Positions 10,540 through 24,949 of a stretch of 64,000 nucleotides of DNA are shown here, one piece after another. The stretch's first letter is position 1; each line of letters begins with the position of its first letter. The notes below the pieces were generated by a model that saw nothing but the letters and a program-made list of their open reading frames with translations, was not told the DNA's origin and ran no database searches. This stretch comes from Physcomitrium patens (taxonomy: Eukaryota > Streptophyta > Bryopsida > Funariales > Funariaceae). A program made the position numbers and the translations under genes. The stretch lies in contig NC_037270.1 in NCBI RefSeq assembly GCF_000002425.4, forward strand, positions 3,689,834 through 3,753,833, in the 5' to 3' direction.

Positions 10540-12150
10540 ATGATTTTCAAGTTTTTGCACAGTAGCCCCCACCTCGGGAGTTGCTCCCCCCAGTGGCGAA
10601 GTAACCGAGGTTGGGTGGGGAATGAAAAAAAAAAAACATGGACCAGAAAGCAGTTTGAATTAGGCTTTGAAGATTCTTTCGCATGGGAATGGGAACGGTG
10701 TTGCATTTATCCGAGAGGGGATGAATCAGGAACTACAGAAAATGAAGAAGAATTAAAAAAAAGAAAAAAAAAAGAAAAAAAAAAAGCACACACACACATT
10801 TGACGGGGTCCAATAATTTGAATGTTTTAATTCGGAGCGAAACCGATCAAAGGGTGGGTGGGGTAAAAATAAGCCCAGGAAATGGCGCCATCAGTCGCGC
10901 AAAAATCCACCGCGGAAATTTAGTTCACTCAGGCAGATCATGGCCCAGGAGGAGCACCCATTCGTGCAGAGAATGGAACCCTCGGCTGAATCCAGTGTAT
11001 GAGAATTGAATATCCAATCCATGAAAAACAAGTTGCCAAAAGCAAAAAAGAGAGCTAAAGAAAGACAACGAGAGACAGCGAGAGCCAGGCGTGGCAGTAA
11101 GAATTCGCCACGACGTGTGATGCTGCGAAGGCGGTGTGTCATTTAACCAATTTTGCTGCTGCTGCCGAACGGGGGTTCGTTGCTGCAGTGGTTCCCCGAA
11201 GGCGGAACATGCTTTTCGCAGCCCCTTTGTGTGGCCCCACCCGAGAACCACCACCACCGCCGCAGCCGACTATTGGTCGGGGGGAAAGTGTGCCTTCCAC
11301 TGCACTCACTCCTGGGGACGACGACAACGACGACAACGACCCTATAGAAACATTGAAACAAAACGACGCTGCAACGTGGTCGCCTGGTTCCGCTTCCAGT
11401 CCCCATCGCAGTATTTTACTGTAACTAGCGGAGGGAAGAGTTGATAATCCCTCGGTTAGCTTAATCGACTCCCAGTCCCCCAAATTGCCCGATGCAAATG
11501 CGAGCACGCTAACTGATGCCCCGCATGGTGAGAGTTTCCCGGTGAGACGAGTGGTTGGAAACTGGCTAGCATCCACGGCTCTCCAACTGCCGGTTCTCGA
11601 ACACCGCGAATCTCACAAAATGCGTTGAGGATTCTGGCCGCGCAGCAACAGGGAGTGGCCGATTGGCGATGGCGGGGGGCCCTCGATTGTGTCGGATCAA
11701 CCCGACGCCGCTGCAGCAAGTGACCCTTCCTGGCCCGATGGAGGGATGATCTTCGCAGCCAGGGATCCAGCATATGCCGGATGCGGTGCAGCCATTGGCG
11801 GATTGATTCTGAATCGTTGCTGCAGTTGCTGATTCTCTTCTGCGTCACAAATGCGATGATGCCTCTTTTCCCGCCCCGTCCACTGTCGCATTTCCGCAAT
11901 GCTTAACTGGGAACCGAATGATGCAACCGCACAAAGGCGAGAGAACTACATTCAGTTGACTGCTTCATGATTAGCGGTGGGCGTGGAACTGACGCAGATT
12001 CTATCTCATCACCCTGCAGCAGCAGCATTATCTGTATGAAGATCAGGTCTATCTCTCCCCCTCCCCCCGGTTGCCGATATTTCCCCCTTCGCGATATAAC
12101 TGCGATTCTGCATCCACTAGAATCGTTATAATATGCATCAACTCACAAAT
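10540..12150. other. GC-richer island without a recognised gene
   Basis: Composition rises visibly and long open frames appear on both strands. The longest are on the minus strand at 11,139-11,576 (starts with GTG) and 11,456-11,899. They overlap one another in different frames and contain low-complexity Gly, Ala and Ser runs, with no recognised domain. Open frames on both strands at once suggest composition rather than coding. It may be a promoter or non-coding transcript region, or first exons of an undetected gene. Confidence 0.35.
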
Positions 12151-12198
12151 TCATATATATATATATATATATATATTTGTATCGAGGTCATTATAAAG

Positions 12199-12200
<2 letters not shown>

Positions 12201-12244
<44 letters not shown>
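12201..12244. repeat. (AT)n microsatellite, about 22 units
   Basis: One of the longest AT tracts in the window. It is flanked by further tracts at 12,152-12,177 and 12,506-12,532. The three together mark the right edge of the GC-richer island and the start of the AT-rich desert. Confidence 0.9.
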
Positions 12245-12248
<4 letters not shown>

Positions 12249-12532
12249 TTCGATCGTTCGTTTTGTTCGTTCGTTTTAGTGGAGACAAGAGCATGATCCG
12301 CAATTCCCAATTCCAATTCCATGGCCCCCACAACCCCATTTTCCCAGTTGCTGAGTAAATCCAGTTGCGGCCCATGGATGGAACCATCGGTCGATTGCTG
12401 TGTCGCCACGATCCCAACAAACAACAACAGAATTTGAATTTTCATGCCGCTAGCGCATGGAACTTTGTGATTTACTTGAGCAGAGCCACCAAGCAATACA
12501 ATTCTTATATATATATATATATATATATATAT

Positions 12533-14155
12533 TCTTAGGATAGTTTGTTAAGTTGTTGGACGTTATTTGGAAGCTAGGAGGTAGTGTTGTTGGTTTTATG
12601 AGTGCAAAGTGTAGATTTTATAGTTGGAATTAGAATTATGTTTTTTTTTGGTTGTTAAGGAATGGATAACAAGGGACAGGAACGAGAGCTTGGAAATACA
12701 ATTAATCATGAGAATCCAAGTGAATGTTGCATTAATGACATTCTAGTTTATTTTCATTTATATAGTCATTTGGTTGGAAGGCATTTTTATAAAGAAAATT
12801 ACTAATTTTTCTATTGTTTTTGGAATGCAAAGAAAACAACCATTATATATTTTAATTTTTGCATACTAAACATTGAATGCTATCCCTTTATGTAGAATGA
12901 GTCAAAGTAATATTTATTCTATATTATCACTTAAAATCTCAGATAGTTTTTATTTTTTATTTTTTATTTAATTTTATTTTGCATTGAAAGAAGATGATCC
13001 AAAAATATCTAAAAAATAGAGCAATATAGTTTTTTAGAAGATGTGTGAATATTTTCATATATAAACATATATTGTATTTTGGTCTCTGAAGTTCAACTTG
13101 TTAGCCTAATACAAGCTTGTATTAAATTATAATTTTTTGTGGTCTAAACTTGTAATTATTTTGATATTACATTTGTAATATTTCATAGTTATAGGTCATA
13201 TTAGATTAAATTCTTGTATTTTTTAATTATTTTATAACACAGTTAATAATAATGTATCATACATGCTTTTTCTACAATAATATTTAATTCACAAAGTCAT
13301 TAATTTTTCCTCCATTTATTATAACTTAACATGTTGAATTTTATATTTTATGCTATAATATTGCATTCAAGTATTTTACAAAGTAAACAAAAATTGATGA
13401 TTTATTTTAAAGTTGGGCATAGAAAAAAAATAACAAGTAATTAAATATAGCATGTTCTTTGAGTTTTGTAAAAAAAACTAACATGATAAAAAAAAGAAAA
13501 AAGAGAAAAATAATTACTTTTGAATACGAATTTTAGTAAAGTATAGCTATCTATGACAACTGAAATTGAATTAATTAATATATATCATTATCTAATAATA
13601 TCATATTAAACTCTAAAAGCAGTCTTTGTTAGAATCAATCTTAGACTTCAAATTAACTTTTCTAATTATAATACAATTATAATAACACATTTTAATTTTA
13701 ATTTTAGTATTATGTATAATGACTTAATGTTTCATGAAAAACAAAATATATAATGGAAATAAGTGTAAACTTAAATATTAAAATCATATTTATTCTTCTA
13801 CATTATTATTTTAATTTCAAAGAATTGTAATGATTGAAAATAAATAAATAAATAAATATACATATAAATATAAATATATATATATTGTATAAAAGTGTAT
13901 AAATCTTGTATATTTTAAAATTTAATTTTCTTCAGATTAAAATTTTCAATTGGTTATTTCATTTAATAGAAGTCATTTTTATAAGCTAAAAATATACATA
14001 AATTTCCAATGTTTTTCTTTGTTTTAAAAAAATGAAAGTAAGGAACTTCTTTGTGAAGTCTAAAACTCTTGTATAAATCTGTCATCATGTATTCTCATAC
14101 AAGACGTAAAAAATAATTTTTTTCAATATTTTGATAAATAAATAACATATATATC

Positions 14156-14197
<42 letters not shown>

Positions 14198-15698
14198 CAT
14201 ACATACAGTTTTGGTGCATTATTTATCAGCCAATAATTTTAAAATAAGAAAGAAAACATATAGATATAAATATTAACTACACAAACTCAGTACAACAAGT
14301 AAATGTTATCCAATTGTTTCTATCTTAGTGGTGCAAAGATATGCTAAAGACATAAGGATACTGAAATATCATAAAAAATAAAAAAAAAAGGATTTAAAAA
14401 AGATCTATATATTAATTTTTCTACATCCATTTATAATTCTTTGTACAAAATAGTTTTCGGTGTCTAATGTTATTGATTACTTGCTGATTAATTTTTGTTA
14501 TAAATTTTGTTCTCAAGCATTATTAGTTCTAATTTATGTTCTAACTTATTTTTTTTATAATTTTTTTTTTAGTTCTAATTTATGATAGAAATCAATGAAT
14601 TTTATATTTCTAATTTTTTAAATCCAAGATGAATTATTATATCAATTATAGGAATTTCAAAGATAGCTATCTCTATATGTTACAGTTTAACTATCTCTAT
14701 CTTTATATGTTATATTTTTTTGTTCAACTTTAATGATACAGTTTACTATTTAAAACTTGATTATTTTGAGCAATAAAATTAGTGAAGACTTTGAATCGTC
14801 AAAGGTCAAATTAATAAAAAATTTAAAAAATCATAATAGTTGATTGAGGATACTTCATTGAGACATTCTCTTTTGTAAGAAAAGATTGTGCTTTATTATT
14901 GCAACTATTTAATAGACATCTTAACAAGTTTATTATATTAATTTAAATATAAAAACTCTATCAAAATTTTATATTTTTATATATACATTTAAAAACTTAA
15001 TTTTAATATAATTTAAACTCATTTCCTTAAAAGTTTAGGAACCCTCTAAACATTCTTAAATTAACATTTTTTTTTATAGCAATGGAATCATATTATACAT
15101 ATTTGATTTAACTTAATTTAGTTTTTATTGAAGGACTTGAAGCTGAAAATTACACTAACGGTTTTCAATTTATAGAAAAATTAATTTGATGTTAACATTA
15201 ATAATAATAATAATAAAAAAAAACAAAATCAATATCAAAAATATATAAAAAAAAAAAACATCAAATTCAAAGTTTTATGTCTTTATACATATCTTCATAT
15301 TACACAAAATATATTACACAAAATGAAGTTACATATATGCATTGTTTCATATTATTGTTTTGTAATTAAAGATCATTTTATGAAGTTCAACAATGTATGT
15401 GGATTCTTGTAGGCAATTGTAACATATAATCCCAAAAGTGCACGTGCTTGTAAAGAACTGGAGAACCGAAATGGTAAGAAATGCTTTATAACATGTTCAA
15501 AAAATGACATGAATGTGAAAGCGGTGATCCTCTTTAAAAAAGCATCTATAGCTCAAGTTACATAAATACCACTTTCACATTTAGCAAGGTGGTAAAAATA
15601 TCATGTTAAATTATTCTAAACAAAGCAGTAATGGTAATAAAAAAAACAAACTATTGACTATAGATGATAAAATCTTATACTATGGCACAACAAAGTAT

Positions 15699-15740
<42 letters not shown>

Positions 15741-16189
15741 CCTTGTAAAAAATAATGTCGGCTAATAGATGAAAATTCAATCCCAAACATTTACTGAAAA
15801 TTAAAAGTTAATAATTTTGAGAATTAATCAGATTGTTGTAATACTTCAAACTTTAAAAACAATCAAAATTTTAAACTCACGTGATGGAGATTTTTTCTAA
15901 AATAATTTGTAAGATTTGTTAGGGCACTTAAAATTTGTTCATGCACTAAAATTTTAGAAAATTTTGATGGAATCGAATATTATTATCATATAATAAACAT
16001 ATAACATAATATTTCTAAACAGCTCAATCAAAATTTGAATATTTTAAAAGACTTTGCCACAAATTTACATCCAAACATTTTTTTTTTTTTTTGGAATCTT
16101 CATTATAAATAATCACATATGCTTAATAGTTGATACTTTGTTTATAGAATGCAGATATTGAAGCCTTACCTTTTGCAAAATTTTCCAGT

Positions 16190-16228
<39 letters not shown>

Positions 16229-18420
16229 TATACATACACATGCATGCCCACTTACACCAATTTAATCCAATGCTCCAAATAGCAATATCTATTTTAAAAT
16301 TATTTCCAATTTTTTTAGCTTAAAATACACAAAATTGTGGTCGAATTTTTTAATAAGAAATGTATGGAGATTATTGATATTTTCAGCAATTATAAATAAA
16401 ATGAAAAATAAATAATTATTTATTAATAACTTGAAACTAAAAAAATAAGATTTTTAATTATATTATGAATTGCATGAGGATAGTTTTAAATTATTTCAGA
16501 AGATCTATTCTGATTAGAATCATCATATTAAAATAACATTATTTTTTATTGAAATTTTCAGGACAGAAATCTATAAATGATTAAATTATATTTTTTCCAT
16601 ACTATGACTCTAAAAACAATTTAAATAAACTTTCTATGTTCTTTGTCTAGTCTTGATCTTTAACCTTTTCATAAGAATTAGGTATATTTAGGTTTTATTA
16701 TGTTGTTTATAAATAATTGTATCAACAATCCAAAAACGTTTTGATTGAATTTATTTTTTAAAGGTTTCACAATACATTTATTCAACTAAGAATCATCTAT
16801 TTAGATACAGACCAAATCAAGAGGTGAATTCTATGTAAAATAGATCAACAATGCTTCAAACAGAGCAAAGAGTGAAAGTGTGACGACCTTATTGGTACAT
16901 TTAAAATAACTTTTTAGATTGCAAACTCAATGCATTCATTAGAACAAATAAAATTTTACAAACTTATTTTTGACTTAGAAAATGTTAGAGATAGATGATT
17001 AAAAAATAAAAATCTATGTTCTTGCCACAAAAACATGAAAAAAAAACTCCCTCTTTGTATGTTTGTGAAGTCCATGTGAAGAGCAAGCTCCTCCATGAAA
17101 GCTTTAATTAAACACATATTCTTTCAACTAATAGAGGAGCTTGTTTATTTTTTTCAGATTTATTCTTGCCTTCATTTTTGGAATGTATGTATGTAAGCAT
17201 GTATGTATTTATAGATTTTTTTTTATTTTTTTTATTTTTTTTATTTTTTATTGTGATTTTTTTGTATATGTGGTGTGTGTATGTATCATTATTAAGGTTT
17301 AAAAGGATGAGTAAAGTCATGATGAAACTCTTTAGTCCATTTTTAAAAATAAGGAAAGTAATAAATGATTTTATTACATCTTTCAAAGTAAAAAATAGTG
17401 AAATAATTGGTTTACAAATGATCAAGGCAAAAATATTAAATACTACATGTTATGGTAGAGTTTAGTAGAAGAACTAAATTTACTTATAGAATGTTTGTTG
17501 TACAAATTGTGGAGGTGAAAATTCTAGCAATAGAGCAAGTGAATTGTATATGTTAGATACCACAAATCACCTTAGTTTTATATTAGTATTTTTACTTTTT
17601 TGTATTGTGATGTAAACAATTCTTATTGCACATTATATGTAATGACCATTAATAAGAGACAAGAACAAGCATTAAAATTTGTTAACTTGGATTTGATGGA
17701 GTGCATCTTTTGGTTTTGGAATGTGTTCTTTTAGAAATAAATTAAAAACATTGTAGCATTTAAGCCTTATAAACTGCAATCAAAGAGTTTATAACTTATT
17801 GTAATTCAACAAAGCTAACACTTTTGGTAGAGGTATTTACCAAGCAGAAATTATTGACAAAATCAAACATAACCGACTTTGATTTTTATTTTAAAACAAA
17901 CACTTTTTCTTACCTTCTTCTTCTTTCTTTAATTTTTAAGCTATAGAAATCGAATTCAACATTTTTTGTATCCTAAAATCTTCCAAAATCAAATATCAAT
18001 TTGAATTAAATAAAAAAGTACTTAAAATTATTCAAAAGTGAGAAAATATGAAAATATAAAAGAAAATCATAACACAACAATCATGTGAATTTGCTTTAAA
18101 AATAGAATACTTCTAAACACATCCAAGAATATGAGACATATTCATAAAAAATAAAAAATCACAACAATTCTAACCAATTTAAAAGCATCTAAATCTCTCA
18201 CATCACAAGACTTTCTTTTATGTAAACTCCACTTGTTTTATCTTATAGAATACAAGACACATAGAAGAGCACTCAAGCAAGCCCCTCTAGTCTTCTACAC
18301 TCCAATAGATAAAAGGAGAGTAGAGGGAAAAACAAAATTAAAATTAAAATAAAATGAAGGAAAGAAAGAAAGAAAGAAACAAAAAATCCCTACCCCTTCC
18401 CATCCACCAAGCTTTCCTTA
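12533..18420. other. AT-rich gene-free desert I
   Basis: About 5.9 kb of very AT-rich DNA, visibly much poorer in G and C than the flanks (not computed). It has dense stop codons in all frames, A- and T-homopolymers and several (TA)n tracts (about 14,155-14,193, 15,700-15,740 and 16,194-16,222). The only open frames over 95 codons (17,108-17,465, both strands) are low-complexity Lys/Phe-rich products of T-runs. No transposon domain, long repeat or gene was recognised. It may be old, strongly mutated transposon DNA. Confidence 0.6.
15700..15740. repeat. (AT)n microsatellite, interrupted
   Basis: About 41 bases of AT dinucleotides with one G interruption, inside AT-rich desert I. Confidence 0.85.
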
Positions 18421-21404
18421 TTTATTTATTTATTCATTTACTTATTTTTGTTTTGTTTTGTGCTTTATGTTATTTTTCAATACGTGGTGGAATGAGTTGG
18501 ACGGCGTAGCGAGGCGCCGGCGCGGCGACGCGAGGGCGACGCGAGCAAGCATCGCGCGAGGAGGAATCCGCCACAGCCCCACGACCACCCGCGCCGTTAC
18601 GCACCGAGCATCTTCATGTGGAGATGCAAACTCTAGAAGGAATGAAGCGCCTTCACAAGCGTCGTCCACTATAGCAGCATTTGACTCTATCCGCAACTGC
18701 CATCGCAAATTTGCACACGTGAAAGTCGCGAAGACCGACGCTTACAGACAGAAGTCGGTTTTTGATGGATTTCACGGAAGGTTGCGCTGCAGGTTCACGG
18801 AGCGAACTAACTCTACAGACAGGGTCTCCACGTCTCCCCTATTGTTCTCCTCTCTTCTTCCTCTACTGTTGGTTTGATTAGGGGAACGGCCGGATGGGGC
18901 AGAGAAGTCTCGTCCCTCGTGCTCGGGCACTGGTTCAGGATTCAGGTTCGTGATGTGGCGGCATCGGCTGCATTCGGGTGGAAGTTGCTGGATGGGGGTT
19001 TGGATAAGATCCTCTTGAATCGACTTGCGCGTCACGGCATGTTCACAACCAGCTCGCACACGCGTAGCCGCCAGGGGCCTCTGGTGGGACTTCGGGGGCT
19101 TATGTGTATCTAGGACGATGGAACCGTTACCAACTCGGAGACTATTGATCATGTATTTGATTTGGTGTTGTGAGCTGAAGAGGCAAGGAAGATAGGAAGG
19201 AAAAGCAGACAGTGTCATTCCTAGTAAGGTTTTCTTCTTATCCATATATTTTGCAAGGAATTTGAATCAGTTGGAGTATCTGCTGATGGAAGCTGGCGTG
19301 GAAGCTCCGTAACCCTGAAGGTCGCGGTGCAAGATCCAACGTCATGCGTGGGAACCCGGTGCTTGGTTCAAAAGAATTGTGCAAAAGCCATCTAACTCAA
19401 AGCGTAGAGGGAAAAAAACAAAAAACAAAACAAAACAAAACAAAAAGCCCGAGGTGGTGACTTCATGGAGCATGCGAGCTCGACACGTATGGGTGGCGGA
19501 AATGCAAACCTGGAGTTCAACTCAGCCTAGCACAATACTCCAACTATTATGTTCGACACCCCTGGCGTTTCCTCTTGAAATTTCCGTCGCCACGAATCAG
19601 CCCTTGCGTGCATCTTCGAAGCAACAAGGCTAACGAAGTGCTGTTCGGAATCATGAACATGAGCTGAAAAGGAACATCCGTTGGGGGTGCGGTAGGCGAC
19701 TGATGTCACAAAACGTCAGCAGGGTTGTGGTCTACTTCATGATTCCGAGAGCCCAACCTCAGCCTTGCCTTCCACAGGCAATGAAGGATCTTCTAGTTGC
19801 GTCTGTACCAATCTTTATTTAAGACAGTGTTACGTGAACATTTTCCAGACAGTCAATTCCCCACGCAAACCTTCTCCAGGCGGTCATTGAACTCAGCTCT
19901 ATGACGTCGGAATGTGACCATGCACCCTTCGGAATGTAATAATGTACATTTAATCCCAGAGGAATCGTCCATCTGCTTTCCAGGTTGCTACGTCATAGAC
20001 TGTAAACTTGGGTCAGCATGCTGAAGCCACAAGTAAAAATTTCTGGGCATCGTCATGGAATGTCACAGAATCTCGATAGGTTTCCCAGAGTCCCATTTTT
20101 ATCACATGTTGAGCCGCTTTGACGAATGTGCTGAATCAGTGCGAGGGAAAGGCCGCGAGCTGCAATGGAACTCTCGCCTCCGGTACTTTTTGCGCTTCTT
20201 CTAATCAACGAGAGGTTGCCAAGCGACTGAGGGTGAAACCTTAGAGGAAACCCAAAGATCTGGAACGTGTGGTACCGCACGTACGATAAAACTTTTCACA
20301 CTTTTCGATAGGAAAATGAATTGCTCCGCCATTCGAATTTCAACCGGGACCTTGAGAGATTGACTTAGCATTTGATGCTTCGACCCAGCGACAACGAAGA
20401 CGTTCTACAGTGCTTCAACGTCGTGAGACTATGGCGACGGCAGCATCCTCTTCTAAAAAAATACATTTTCTGACAGTACCGAGCTTGACTGTGGGGAAGC
20501 ACGTTGAATTCAAAATGGCATAAGGACAGCATGGGCAGTAACATGATTGACTCAATAGACGGTTCACAAAATTCTTGCAGGTAGCACTTCTTTGGAAGCA
20601 TGACACCGCACGAACAGAAAACAGTTTTCTATCTTGGGAACAAAGACAGATTCAAACATCAACTTGGGTTCGCTCTCAGAGCACACCCATGAACAGTGCC
20701 AGCGCTGGAAAAACTACCCATGCGGATCTTTTTCGACCCTTAACACACCGCTCATTGCTCATCTCAGCTATTGTGTCTTTGCAAAAAGGCGTTACTGGAC
20801 ATGCTCTGCGTCCTTGAATAAGCAGTGGAACTGTATCTAGGGGCAGGCAAACCTGGCTCAGGAGTTTCTACTCCCGTGACCCCTATTTAAAATATGTCCT
20901 CTCGACCCCTAAGTACACATGAGAATCCTTGTCTTGGACATCAAGGATCTATTCTGAGAGTGCCATTAATGAGCTACGAATATCCAAAGGAGGTCCTAGT
21001 GCACTCTTGAGCGGTGCAAATCGCAGAATCTAAACTTGCGGTTCAATTATTTACACTATTTGAACATCAGATTCGCTGGCTGCGCTTACCGCCATTCGAA
21101 GGGTCAGGGTGATTGGGATGCCGCTTAGGGACTGTAAATAGTTTGCGGTCTTGAAGTCGGTGCAATAGTGGTACAACTTTTGCCCATTTCATTACACATT
21201 GTTTGTTTCTGTCATCACTCGAAAGGTGGTGCGAAATGTGAACCACACGATATCACTGTGTCTCAGAGGTTATCATCAGACAAACAGAAGCAGAAACAGT
21301 GTGTTCCGAAACAGGAACAGCAACATCTCGACTTTGAACAATGGGTTCGTTCGAAATCTGAACCATGGACAATATAATATTCTATCATAAAAATATCGAT
21401 GATA

Positions 21405-21430
21405 CTAAACCCTGAAACCCTGAAACTCTG
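21405..21430 (+). repeat. Degenerate telomere-like short repeat
   Basis: Three consecutive near-copies of AAACCCTG resemble the plant telomere unit with one altered base. The tract is too short to be an interstitial telomere block and is probably chance or a diverged telobox cluster. Confidence 0.3.
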
Positions 21431-23866
21431 AAGACTATTGTACTTTCTCAGGACGGATGCACCTTCCACAACTAATTATGCTTCTCTCTCATAATTCCTT
21501 AAGTGGCAATCAATACAAGGATTGACGTGAAGTGCAAATTTCAGAAAACATGTTGAAGACGCTTTGCTGAAAACCCATCAACCAATGTCGAACTGATACT
21601 GTACAAGTCTAGTGGCCATTGACATGCTGGTCATGGTGCACTTCTTTTGCTCAGGAATGTGAAACAACTTATAGCGTTGAGATGAGGGACTCGTGCGTTC
21701 GATCTCCGATGACACTCCACAAATCTCACAGAGCTGTACGCATAGTGAGAGCATCCAAGGATTGAAAGTGAATATTTTGCAAGTTTCATTAATTAGGGCA
21801 TGTATTTCTTAGCTTCCATACCTTCGATGATCCAATATAATCTGCATTTTCATATTTCTCCTTCTTATACTGGCGCATGTACGGTGTTTATTTGCATTCA
21901 ATAAACTTATGTGCTTTCCAGGAACAATTCCCTTCGACATTATCTCGTTGGACACGAGAAACAGAGTCTGTACAGATCGCGACGATCAAGGATCGACATC
22001 GTCCACCAAGCAGACTTCATCAGCATAAATATTTCGAAAGATCGTGCTAATTAGCTATCTACAGCATTTTTATCAAGAAATATTTTTCACAACTGAATTT
22101 CATGCCAAAAAAGAGAACATCAACAAAAGGAATCAACAAGGAATTAATTGAAATGTTCTGTGCGGGTGACATATAACTACATCTCTGGGATCATTTAATG
22201 TCCCAGTGGAATGGCCCGCGCTCTCGCCTCACATGAAAGCAGCCAAGAGACATTTTAAGGCTATGCTCAATTTGTGTGTGTGCATAAACATATTTAAATG
22301 TAAGTGAGCATATAATTTGAGCGAGTTTGATTCATTTGGACCATAAATTAATATTAGGGTAGCCTTAATTAAACAGATGTACAAAAATAGGGTTGATATT
22401 GTTAGGTCGCTCTGCTTCCATACCATTCGTGGGTGAGGGTGAGTGTTGCTTCGCACGAACCATCCCCAGATGCTCCAGATGAAGAGCAACGCGAGGGACC
22501 TGTAAAGCAAGATCATTTAAACTGTCTATTATCATACTTACTCTCGTCTAAATCAAGACAAGTTCACTGCATTTCTCCACACGGCCTCTCCCTCCGCTAA
22601 ATGTAGTAGTTAAGTGAAGAGCTTCAGAGCAACAGCTATTTCTTTGAAGAATACACGATTGAGTGTAAAGACCTGCTCGAAGTAGTTACGTTTTGGACCA
22701 AGGCCAAAGAATTCGGTAGGGTGACATCCGAATGATGTTCCGTATTGAGCCCCATGATGTTCTCATCATGTCGGTGTTTTTTCATCTGCTCCTTGAGGTC
22801 TTCTTGAAGTCTCCAACTTAAACCAACCCAAATCAGATCCACCCAACAAGACACCCCAGGAATTGAAACGTTGATGTGAAACCTCTCGGCATATTAGTGG
22901 TCTATCTAACTTAAGGTTGAAAATCAATATCTACTGCGAAACAATACCTACCTGCAACATTTCAAATGCAGAACACAGTCTCAAATCTTAAGGAAGAGAA
23001 TAAATGTGTGTTCCACGCATACGTTTACACTCTCAGCCATTGAAGAATAAGAAAAAATCTTGGCCGACATCACAGGGGTTTCAACCTGTACCCATTTCAA
23101 TCAGATCCAACGAGGGTAAGAGCCGTGATCAAATCCTAGCGAGCAATGACTCAGCCTTCACATCGCAAGTTTGATTGTCCCAGAGTAGAGTATAGCAGTA
23201 ACACAAATCCTTGATGTGCAGAATTTGGGGATTCAGATCATGGCTGACGATTGAGATGAAAAGCCGCAGAAGCCATAAGTGTTGTACCACTTCTGCCCTA
23301 AGTCCAAATCGAAGCAAATTCGAGTCAGACTGATGTGTCTCAGGCTTCGAGTACAATTCCTCCGCCCTCACTAAGAGAGGTGAATGTGCATGATTAACCC
23401 CGCATCACGGTACTCTGAATGGGATTGTCGCGATTTTTATTCACACAGACCCTGTGGTTCAAAAGCCTTGACAAGCTATCCGAAGATGAATGCCACACCA
23501 AAGATGAATCGTGCTGCGGGGCTCTCGCAGCACTAAATCAATCCAAGAAGCTAATCAAATACCTATTTCCTTCGGCAAGGCAACAACAGAGGATTCAGAA
23601 GCTGAGGTTCAAGGACACAAACAATTTCACTTCGCAACATTCTCACACAAACACGCTCAATCCTCTTCAATTCCTGCACACAAAACAGTTATGTCTTCGT
23701 GCCTATCGGCTTCGCAACTATATGAGCGTCCAGATTTCAGAGACCTTGGCGCTAGATTGCCTTCGATTGAGTTAAGGAATTTCAACGAGCAGCGCCGGTG
23801 CCGCTTCAATCTTCAGGGCATCTCTGCGGGACCCGCTGCAAAGTAATTGCCGCACACCCGCTTCCA

Positions 23867-23875
23867 AAACCCTAA
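23867..23875 (+). promoter_or_regulatory. Telobox AAACCCTAA
   Basis: An exact telobox just outside the left end of the MULE relic. No adjacent gene is recognised. Confidence 0.3.
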
Positions 23876-23990
23876 AAAGCAAAGGGGAATAAGCAAAAAA
23901 GCAAAAGTTTGGCAGGGCACCGCACTGTGCATTGTTTTCACAAGGAAGCCAAGTAGATTATAATTTACATATATATATATATATACATAT

Positions 23991-24325
23991 GCGAATTGAT
24001 GCATTGACCAGGGTTTTGGCAAAATTGATCCTACATTATGATCATTTATGTACTACATAACCAATAGGTAAAGAAAACCCTCTACTGAATAGATGGTAGC
24101 AATATTTTATGAGAACATATAGGGAACACATGATTGTAATACATGACCCATATTTGATTAGGGAGTTCCATAAAGAGTTGATAAAGATCAGTTGAACTCA
24201 CATCATGATTTGACAAAAACGCCATTTTTGAACTCTCTCTTTCACACATAAAAAGTAAGGTAACTATTTCAACTCTGATATGATAGCAACTTGAATCTTG
24301 GCTTAAATGTTCAATATTGCCTCAA
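23991..24325 (+). repeat. Left terminal inverted repeat of the MULE
   Basis: About 335 bp that match the reverse complement of 26,508-26,856. Similarity starts abruptly after the (TA)n tract at 23,969-23,990 and fades after the word TTAAATGTTCAA near 24,315. Mismatches are mostly transitions, with a few small indels. Confidence 0.85.
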
Positions 24326-24949
24326 ATATGCATAGAAATGCATCCAAAAATTGTCAGACAAAAGCATTCAAAAAGGTAAAATATCAATACAACCAAGGCA
24401 TTTAGCTTCCAAGATTGCCATAGATCAAGAGCCTTGTTTTGCTCAAAGAACATGATAGTTTTGACAATCATGGTGGTTCTTTAGTAATGCTTACATTGTT
24501 GTGGATTTGCTATCCTATGTTGAAACAATAAAGAATTCCTATGAGTACATGTCTATCATAGACTTCAGTAGGTACTAGATTAGTGACAAGATTGGTCGTG
24601 GTTTCCAAAATGCATATAATCTCATCTATAAACCTATGTTGCTAGCCAAGCCATACCAAATTATGTATTTTGTGAGCATGCTCTATTGTAGCACTTTGCA
24701 TTGTGAGCCACCAATGGCGATTAAAATTGTCAACTTCCAAAGCCTTTCAAGCTTGTATCAAGTTTTAAAATCTATGTAGACAAGACATATCCATTGACAA
24801 TGTGATTGTATATGAGCAAGGTATGGTTAGTATTGATATGCTTTGTGCTTGCTTGAATTCCTTTGCAACTACTTTCAAGGCATAATGCAAAATTTTATAA
24901 ACTACCTTGCACAATATAGTATTGGAATGTGTGGTTAAGTGTCATGTAG

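Larger units (their letters stand above)
18421..23990. other. Intergenic segment of ordinary composition; no gene recognised
   Basis: A sharp compositional step occurs at about 18,490, where a CG-rich stretch (18,500-18,600) with many CGCG and GCG words follows T-rich DNA. The 5.5 kb contains only short open frames. The longest, 18,458-18,877 (plus) and 18,772-19,245 (minus), carry no recognised motif. A frame at 23,511-23,846 has no ATG at its start but reads like possible protein; I could not assemble an exon chain for it. A telobox lies at 23,867-23,875. Undetected non-coding transcripts or a rapidly evolving gene are possible. Confidence 0.4.

Noticed and set aside
11139..11899. Overlapping minus-strand frames of 145 and 147 codons
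   Set aside because: They overlap in different frames, are matched by plus-strand frames of similar length, and are composed of low-complexity Gly, Ala and Ser runs, so composition explains them.
17108..17465. Open frames of about 100 codons on both strands in AT-rich desert I
   Set aside because: The predicted products are Lys/Asn-rich on one strand and Phe-rich on the other, produced by T-homopolymer runs.
23511..23846. 111-codon plus-strand frame that reads like a protein C-terminus
   Set aside because: It starts with GTG, I could not connect it to upstream exons with matching phases, and I know no family with this sequence.
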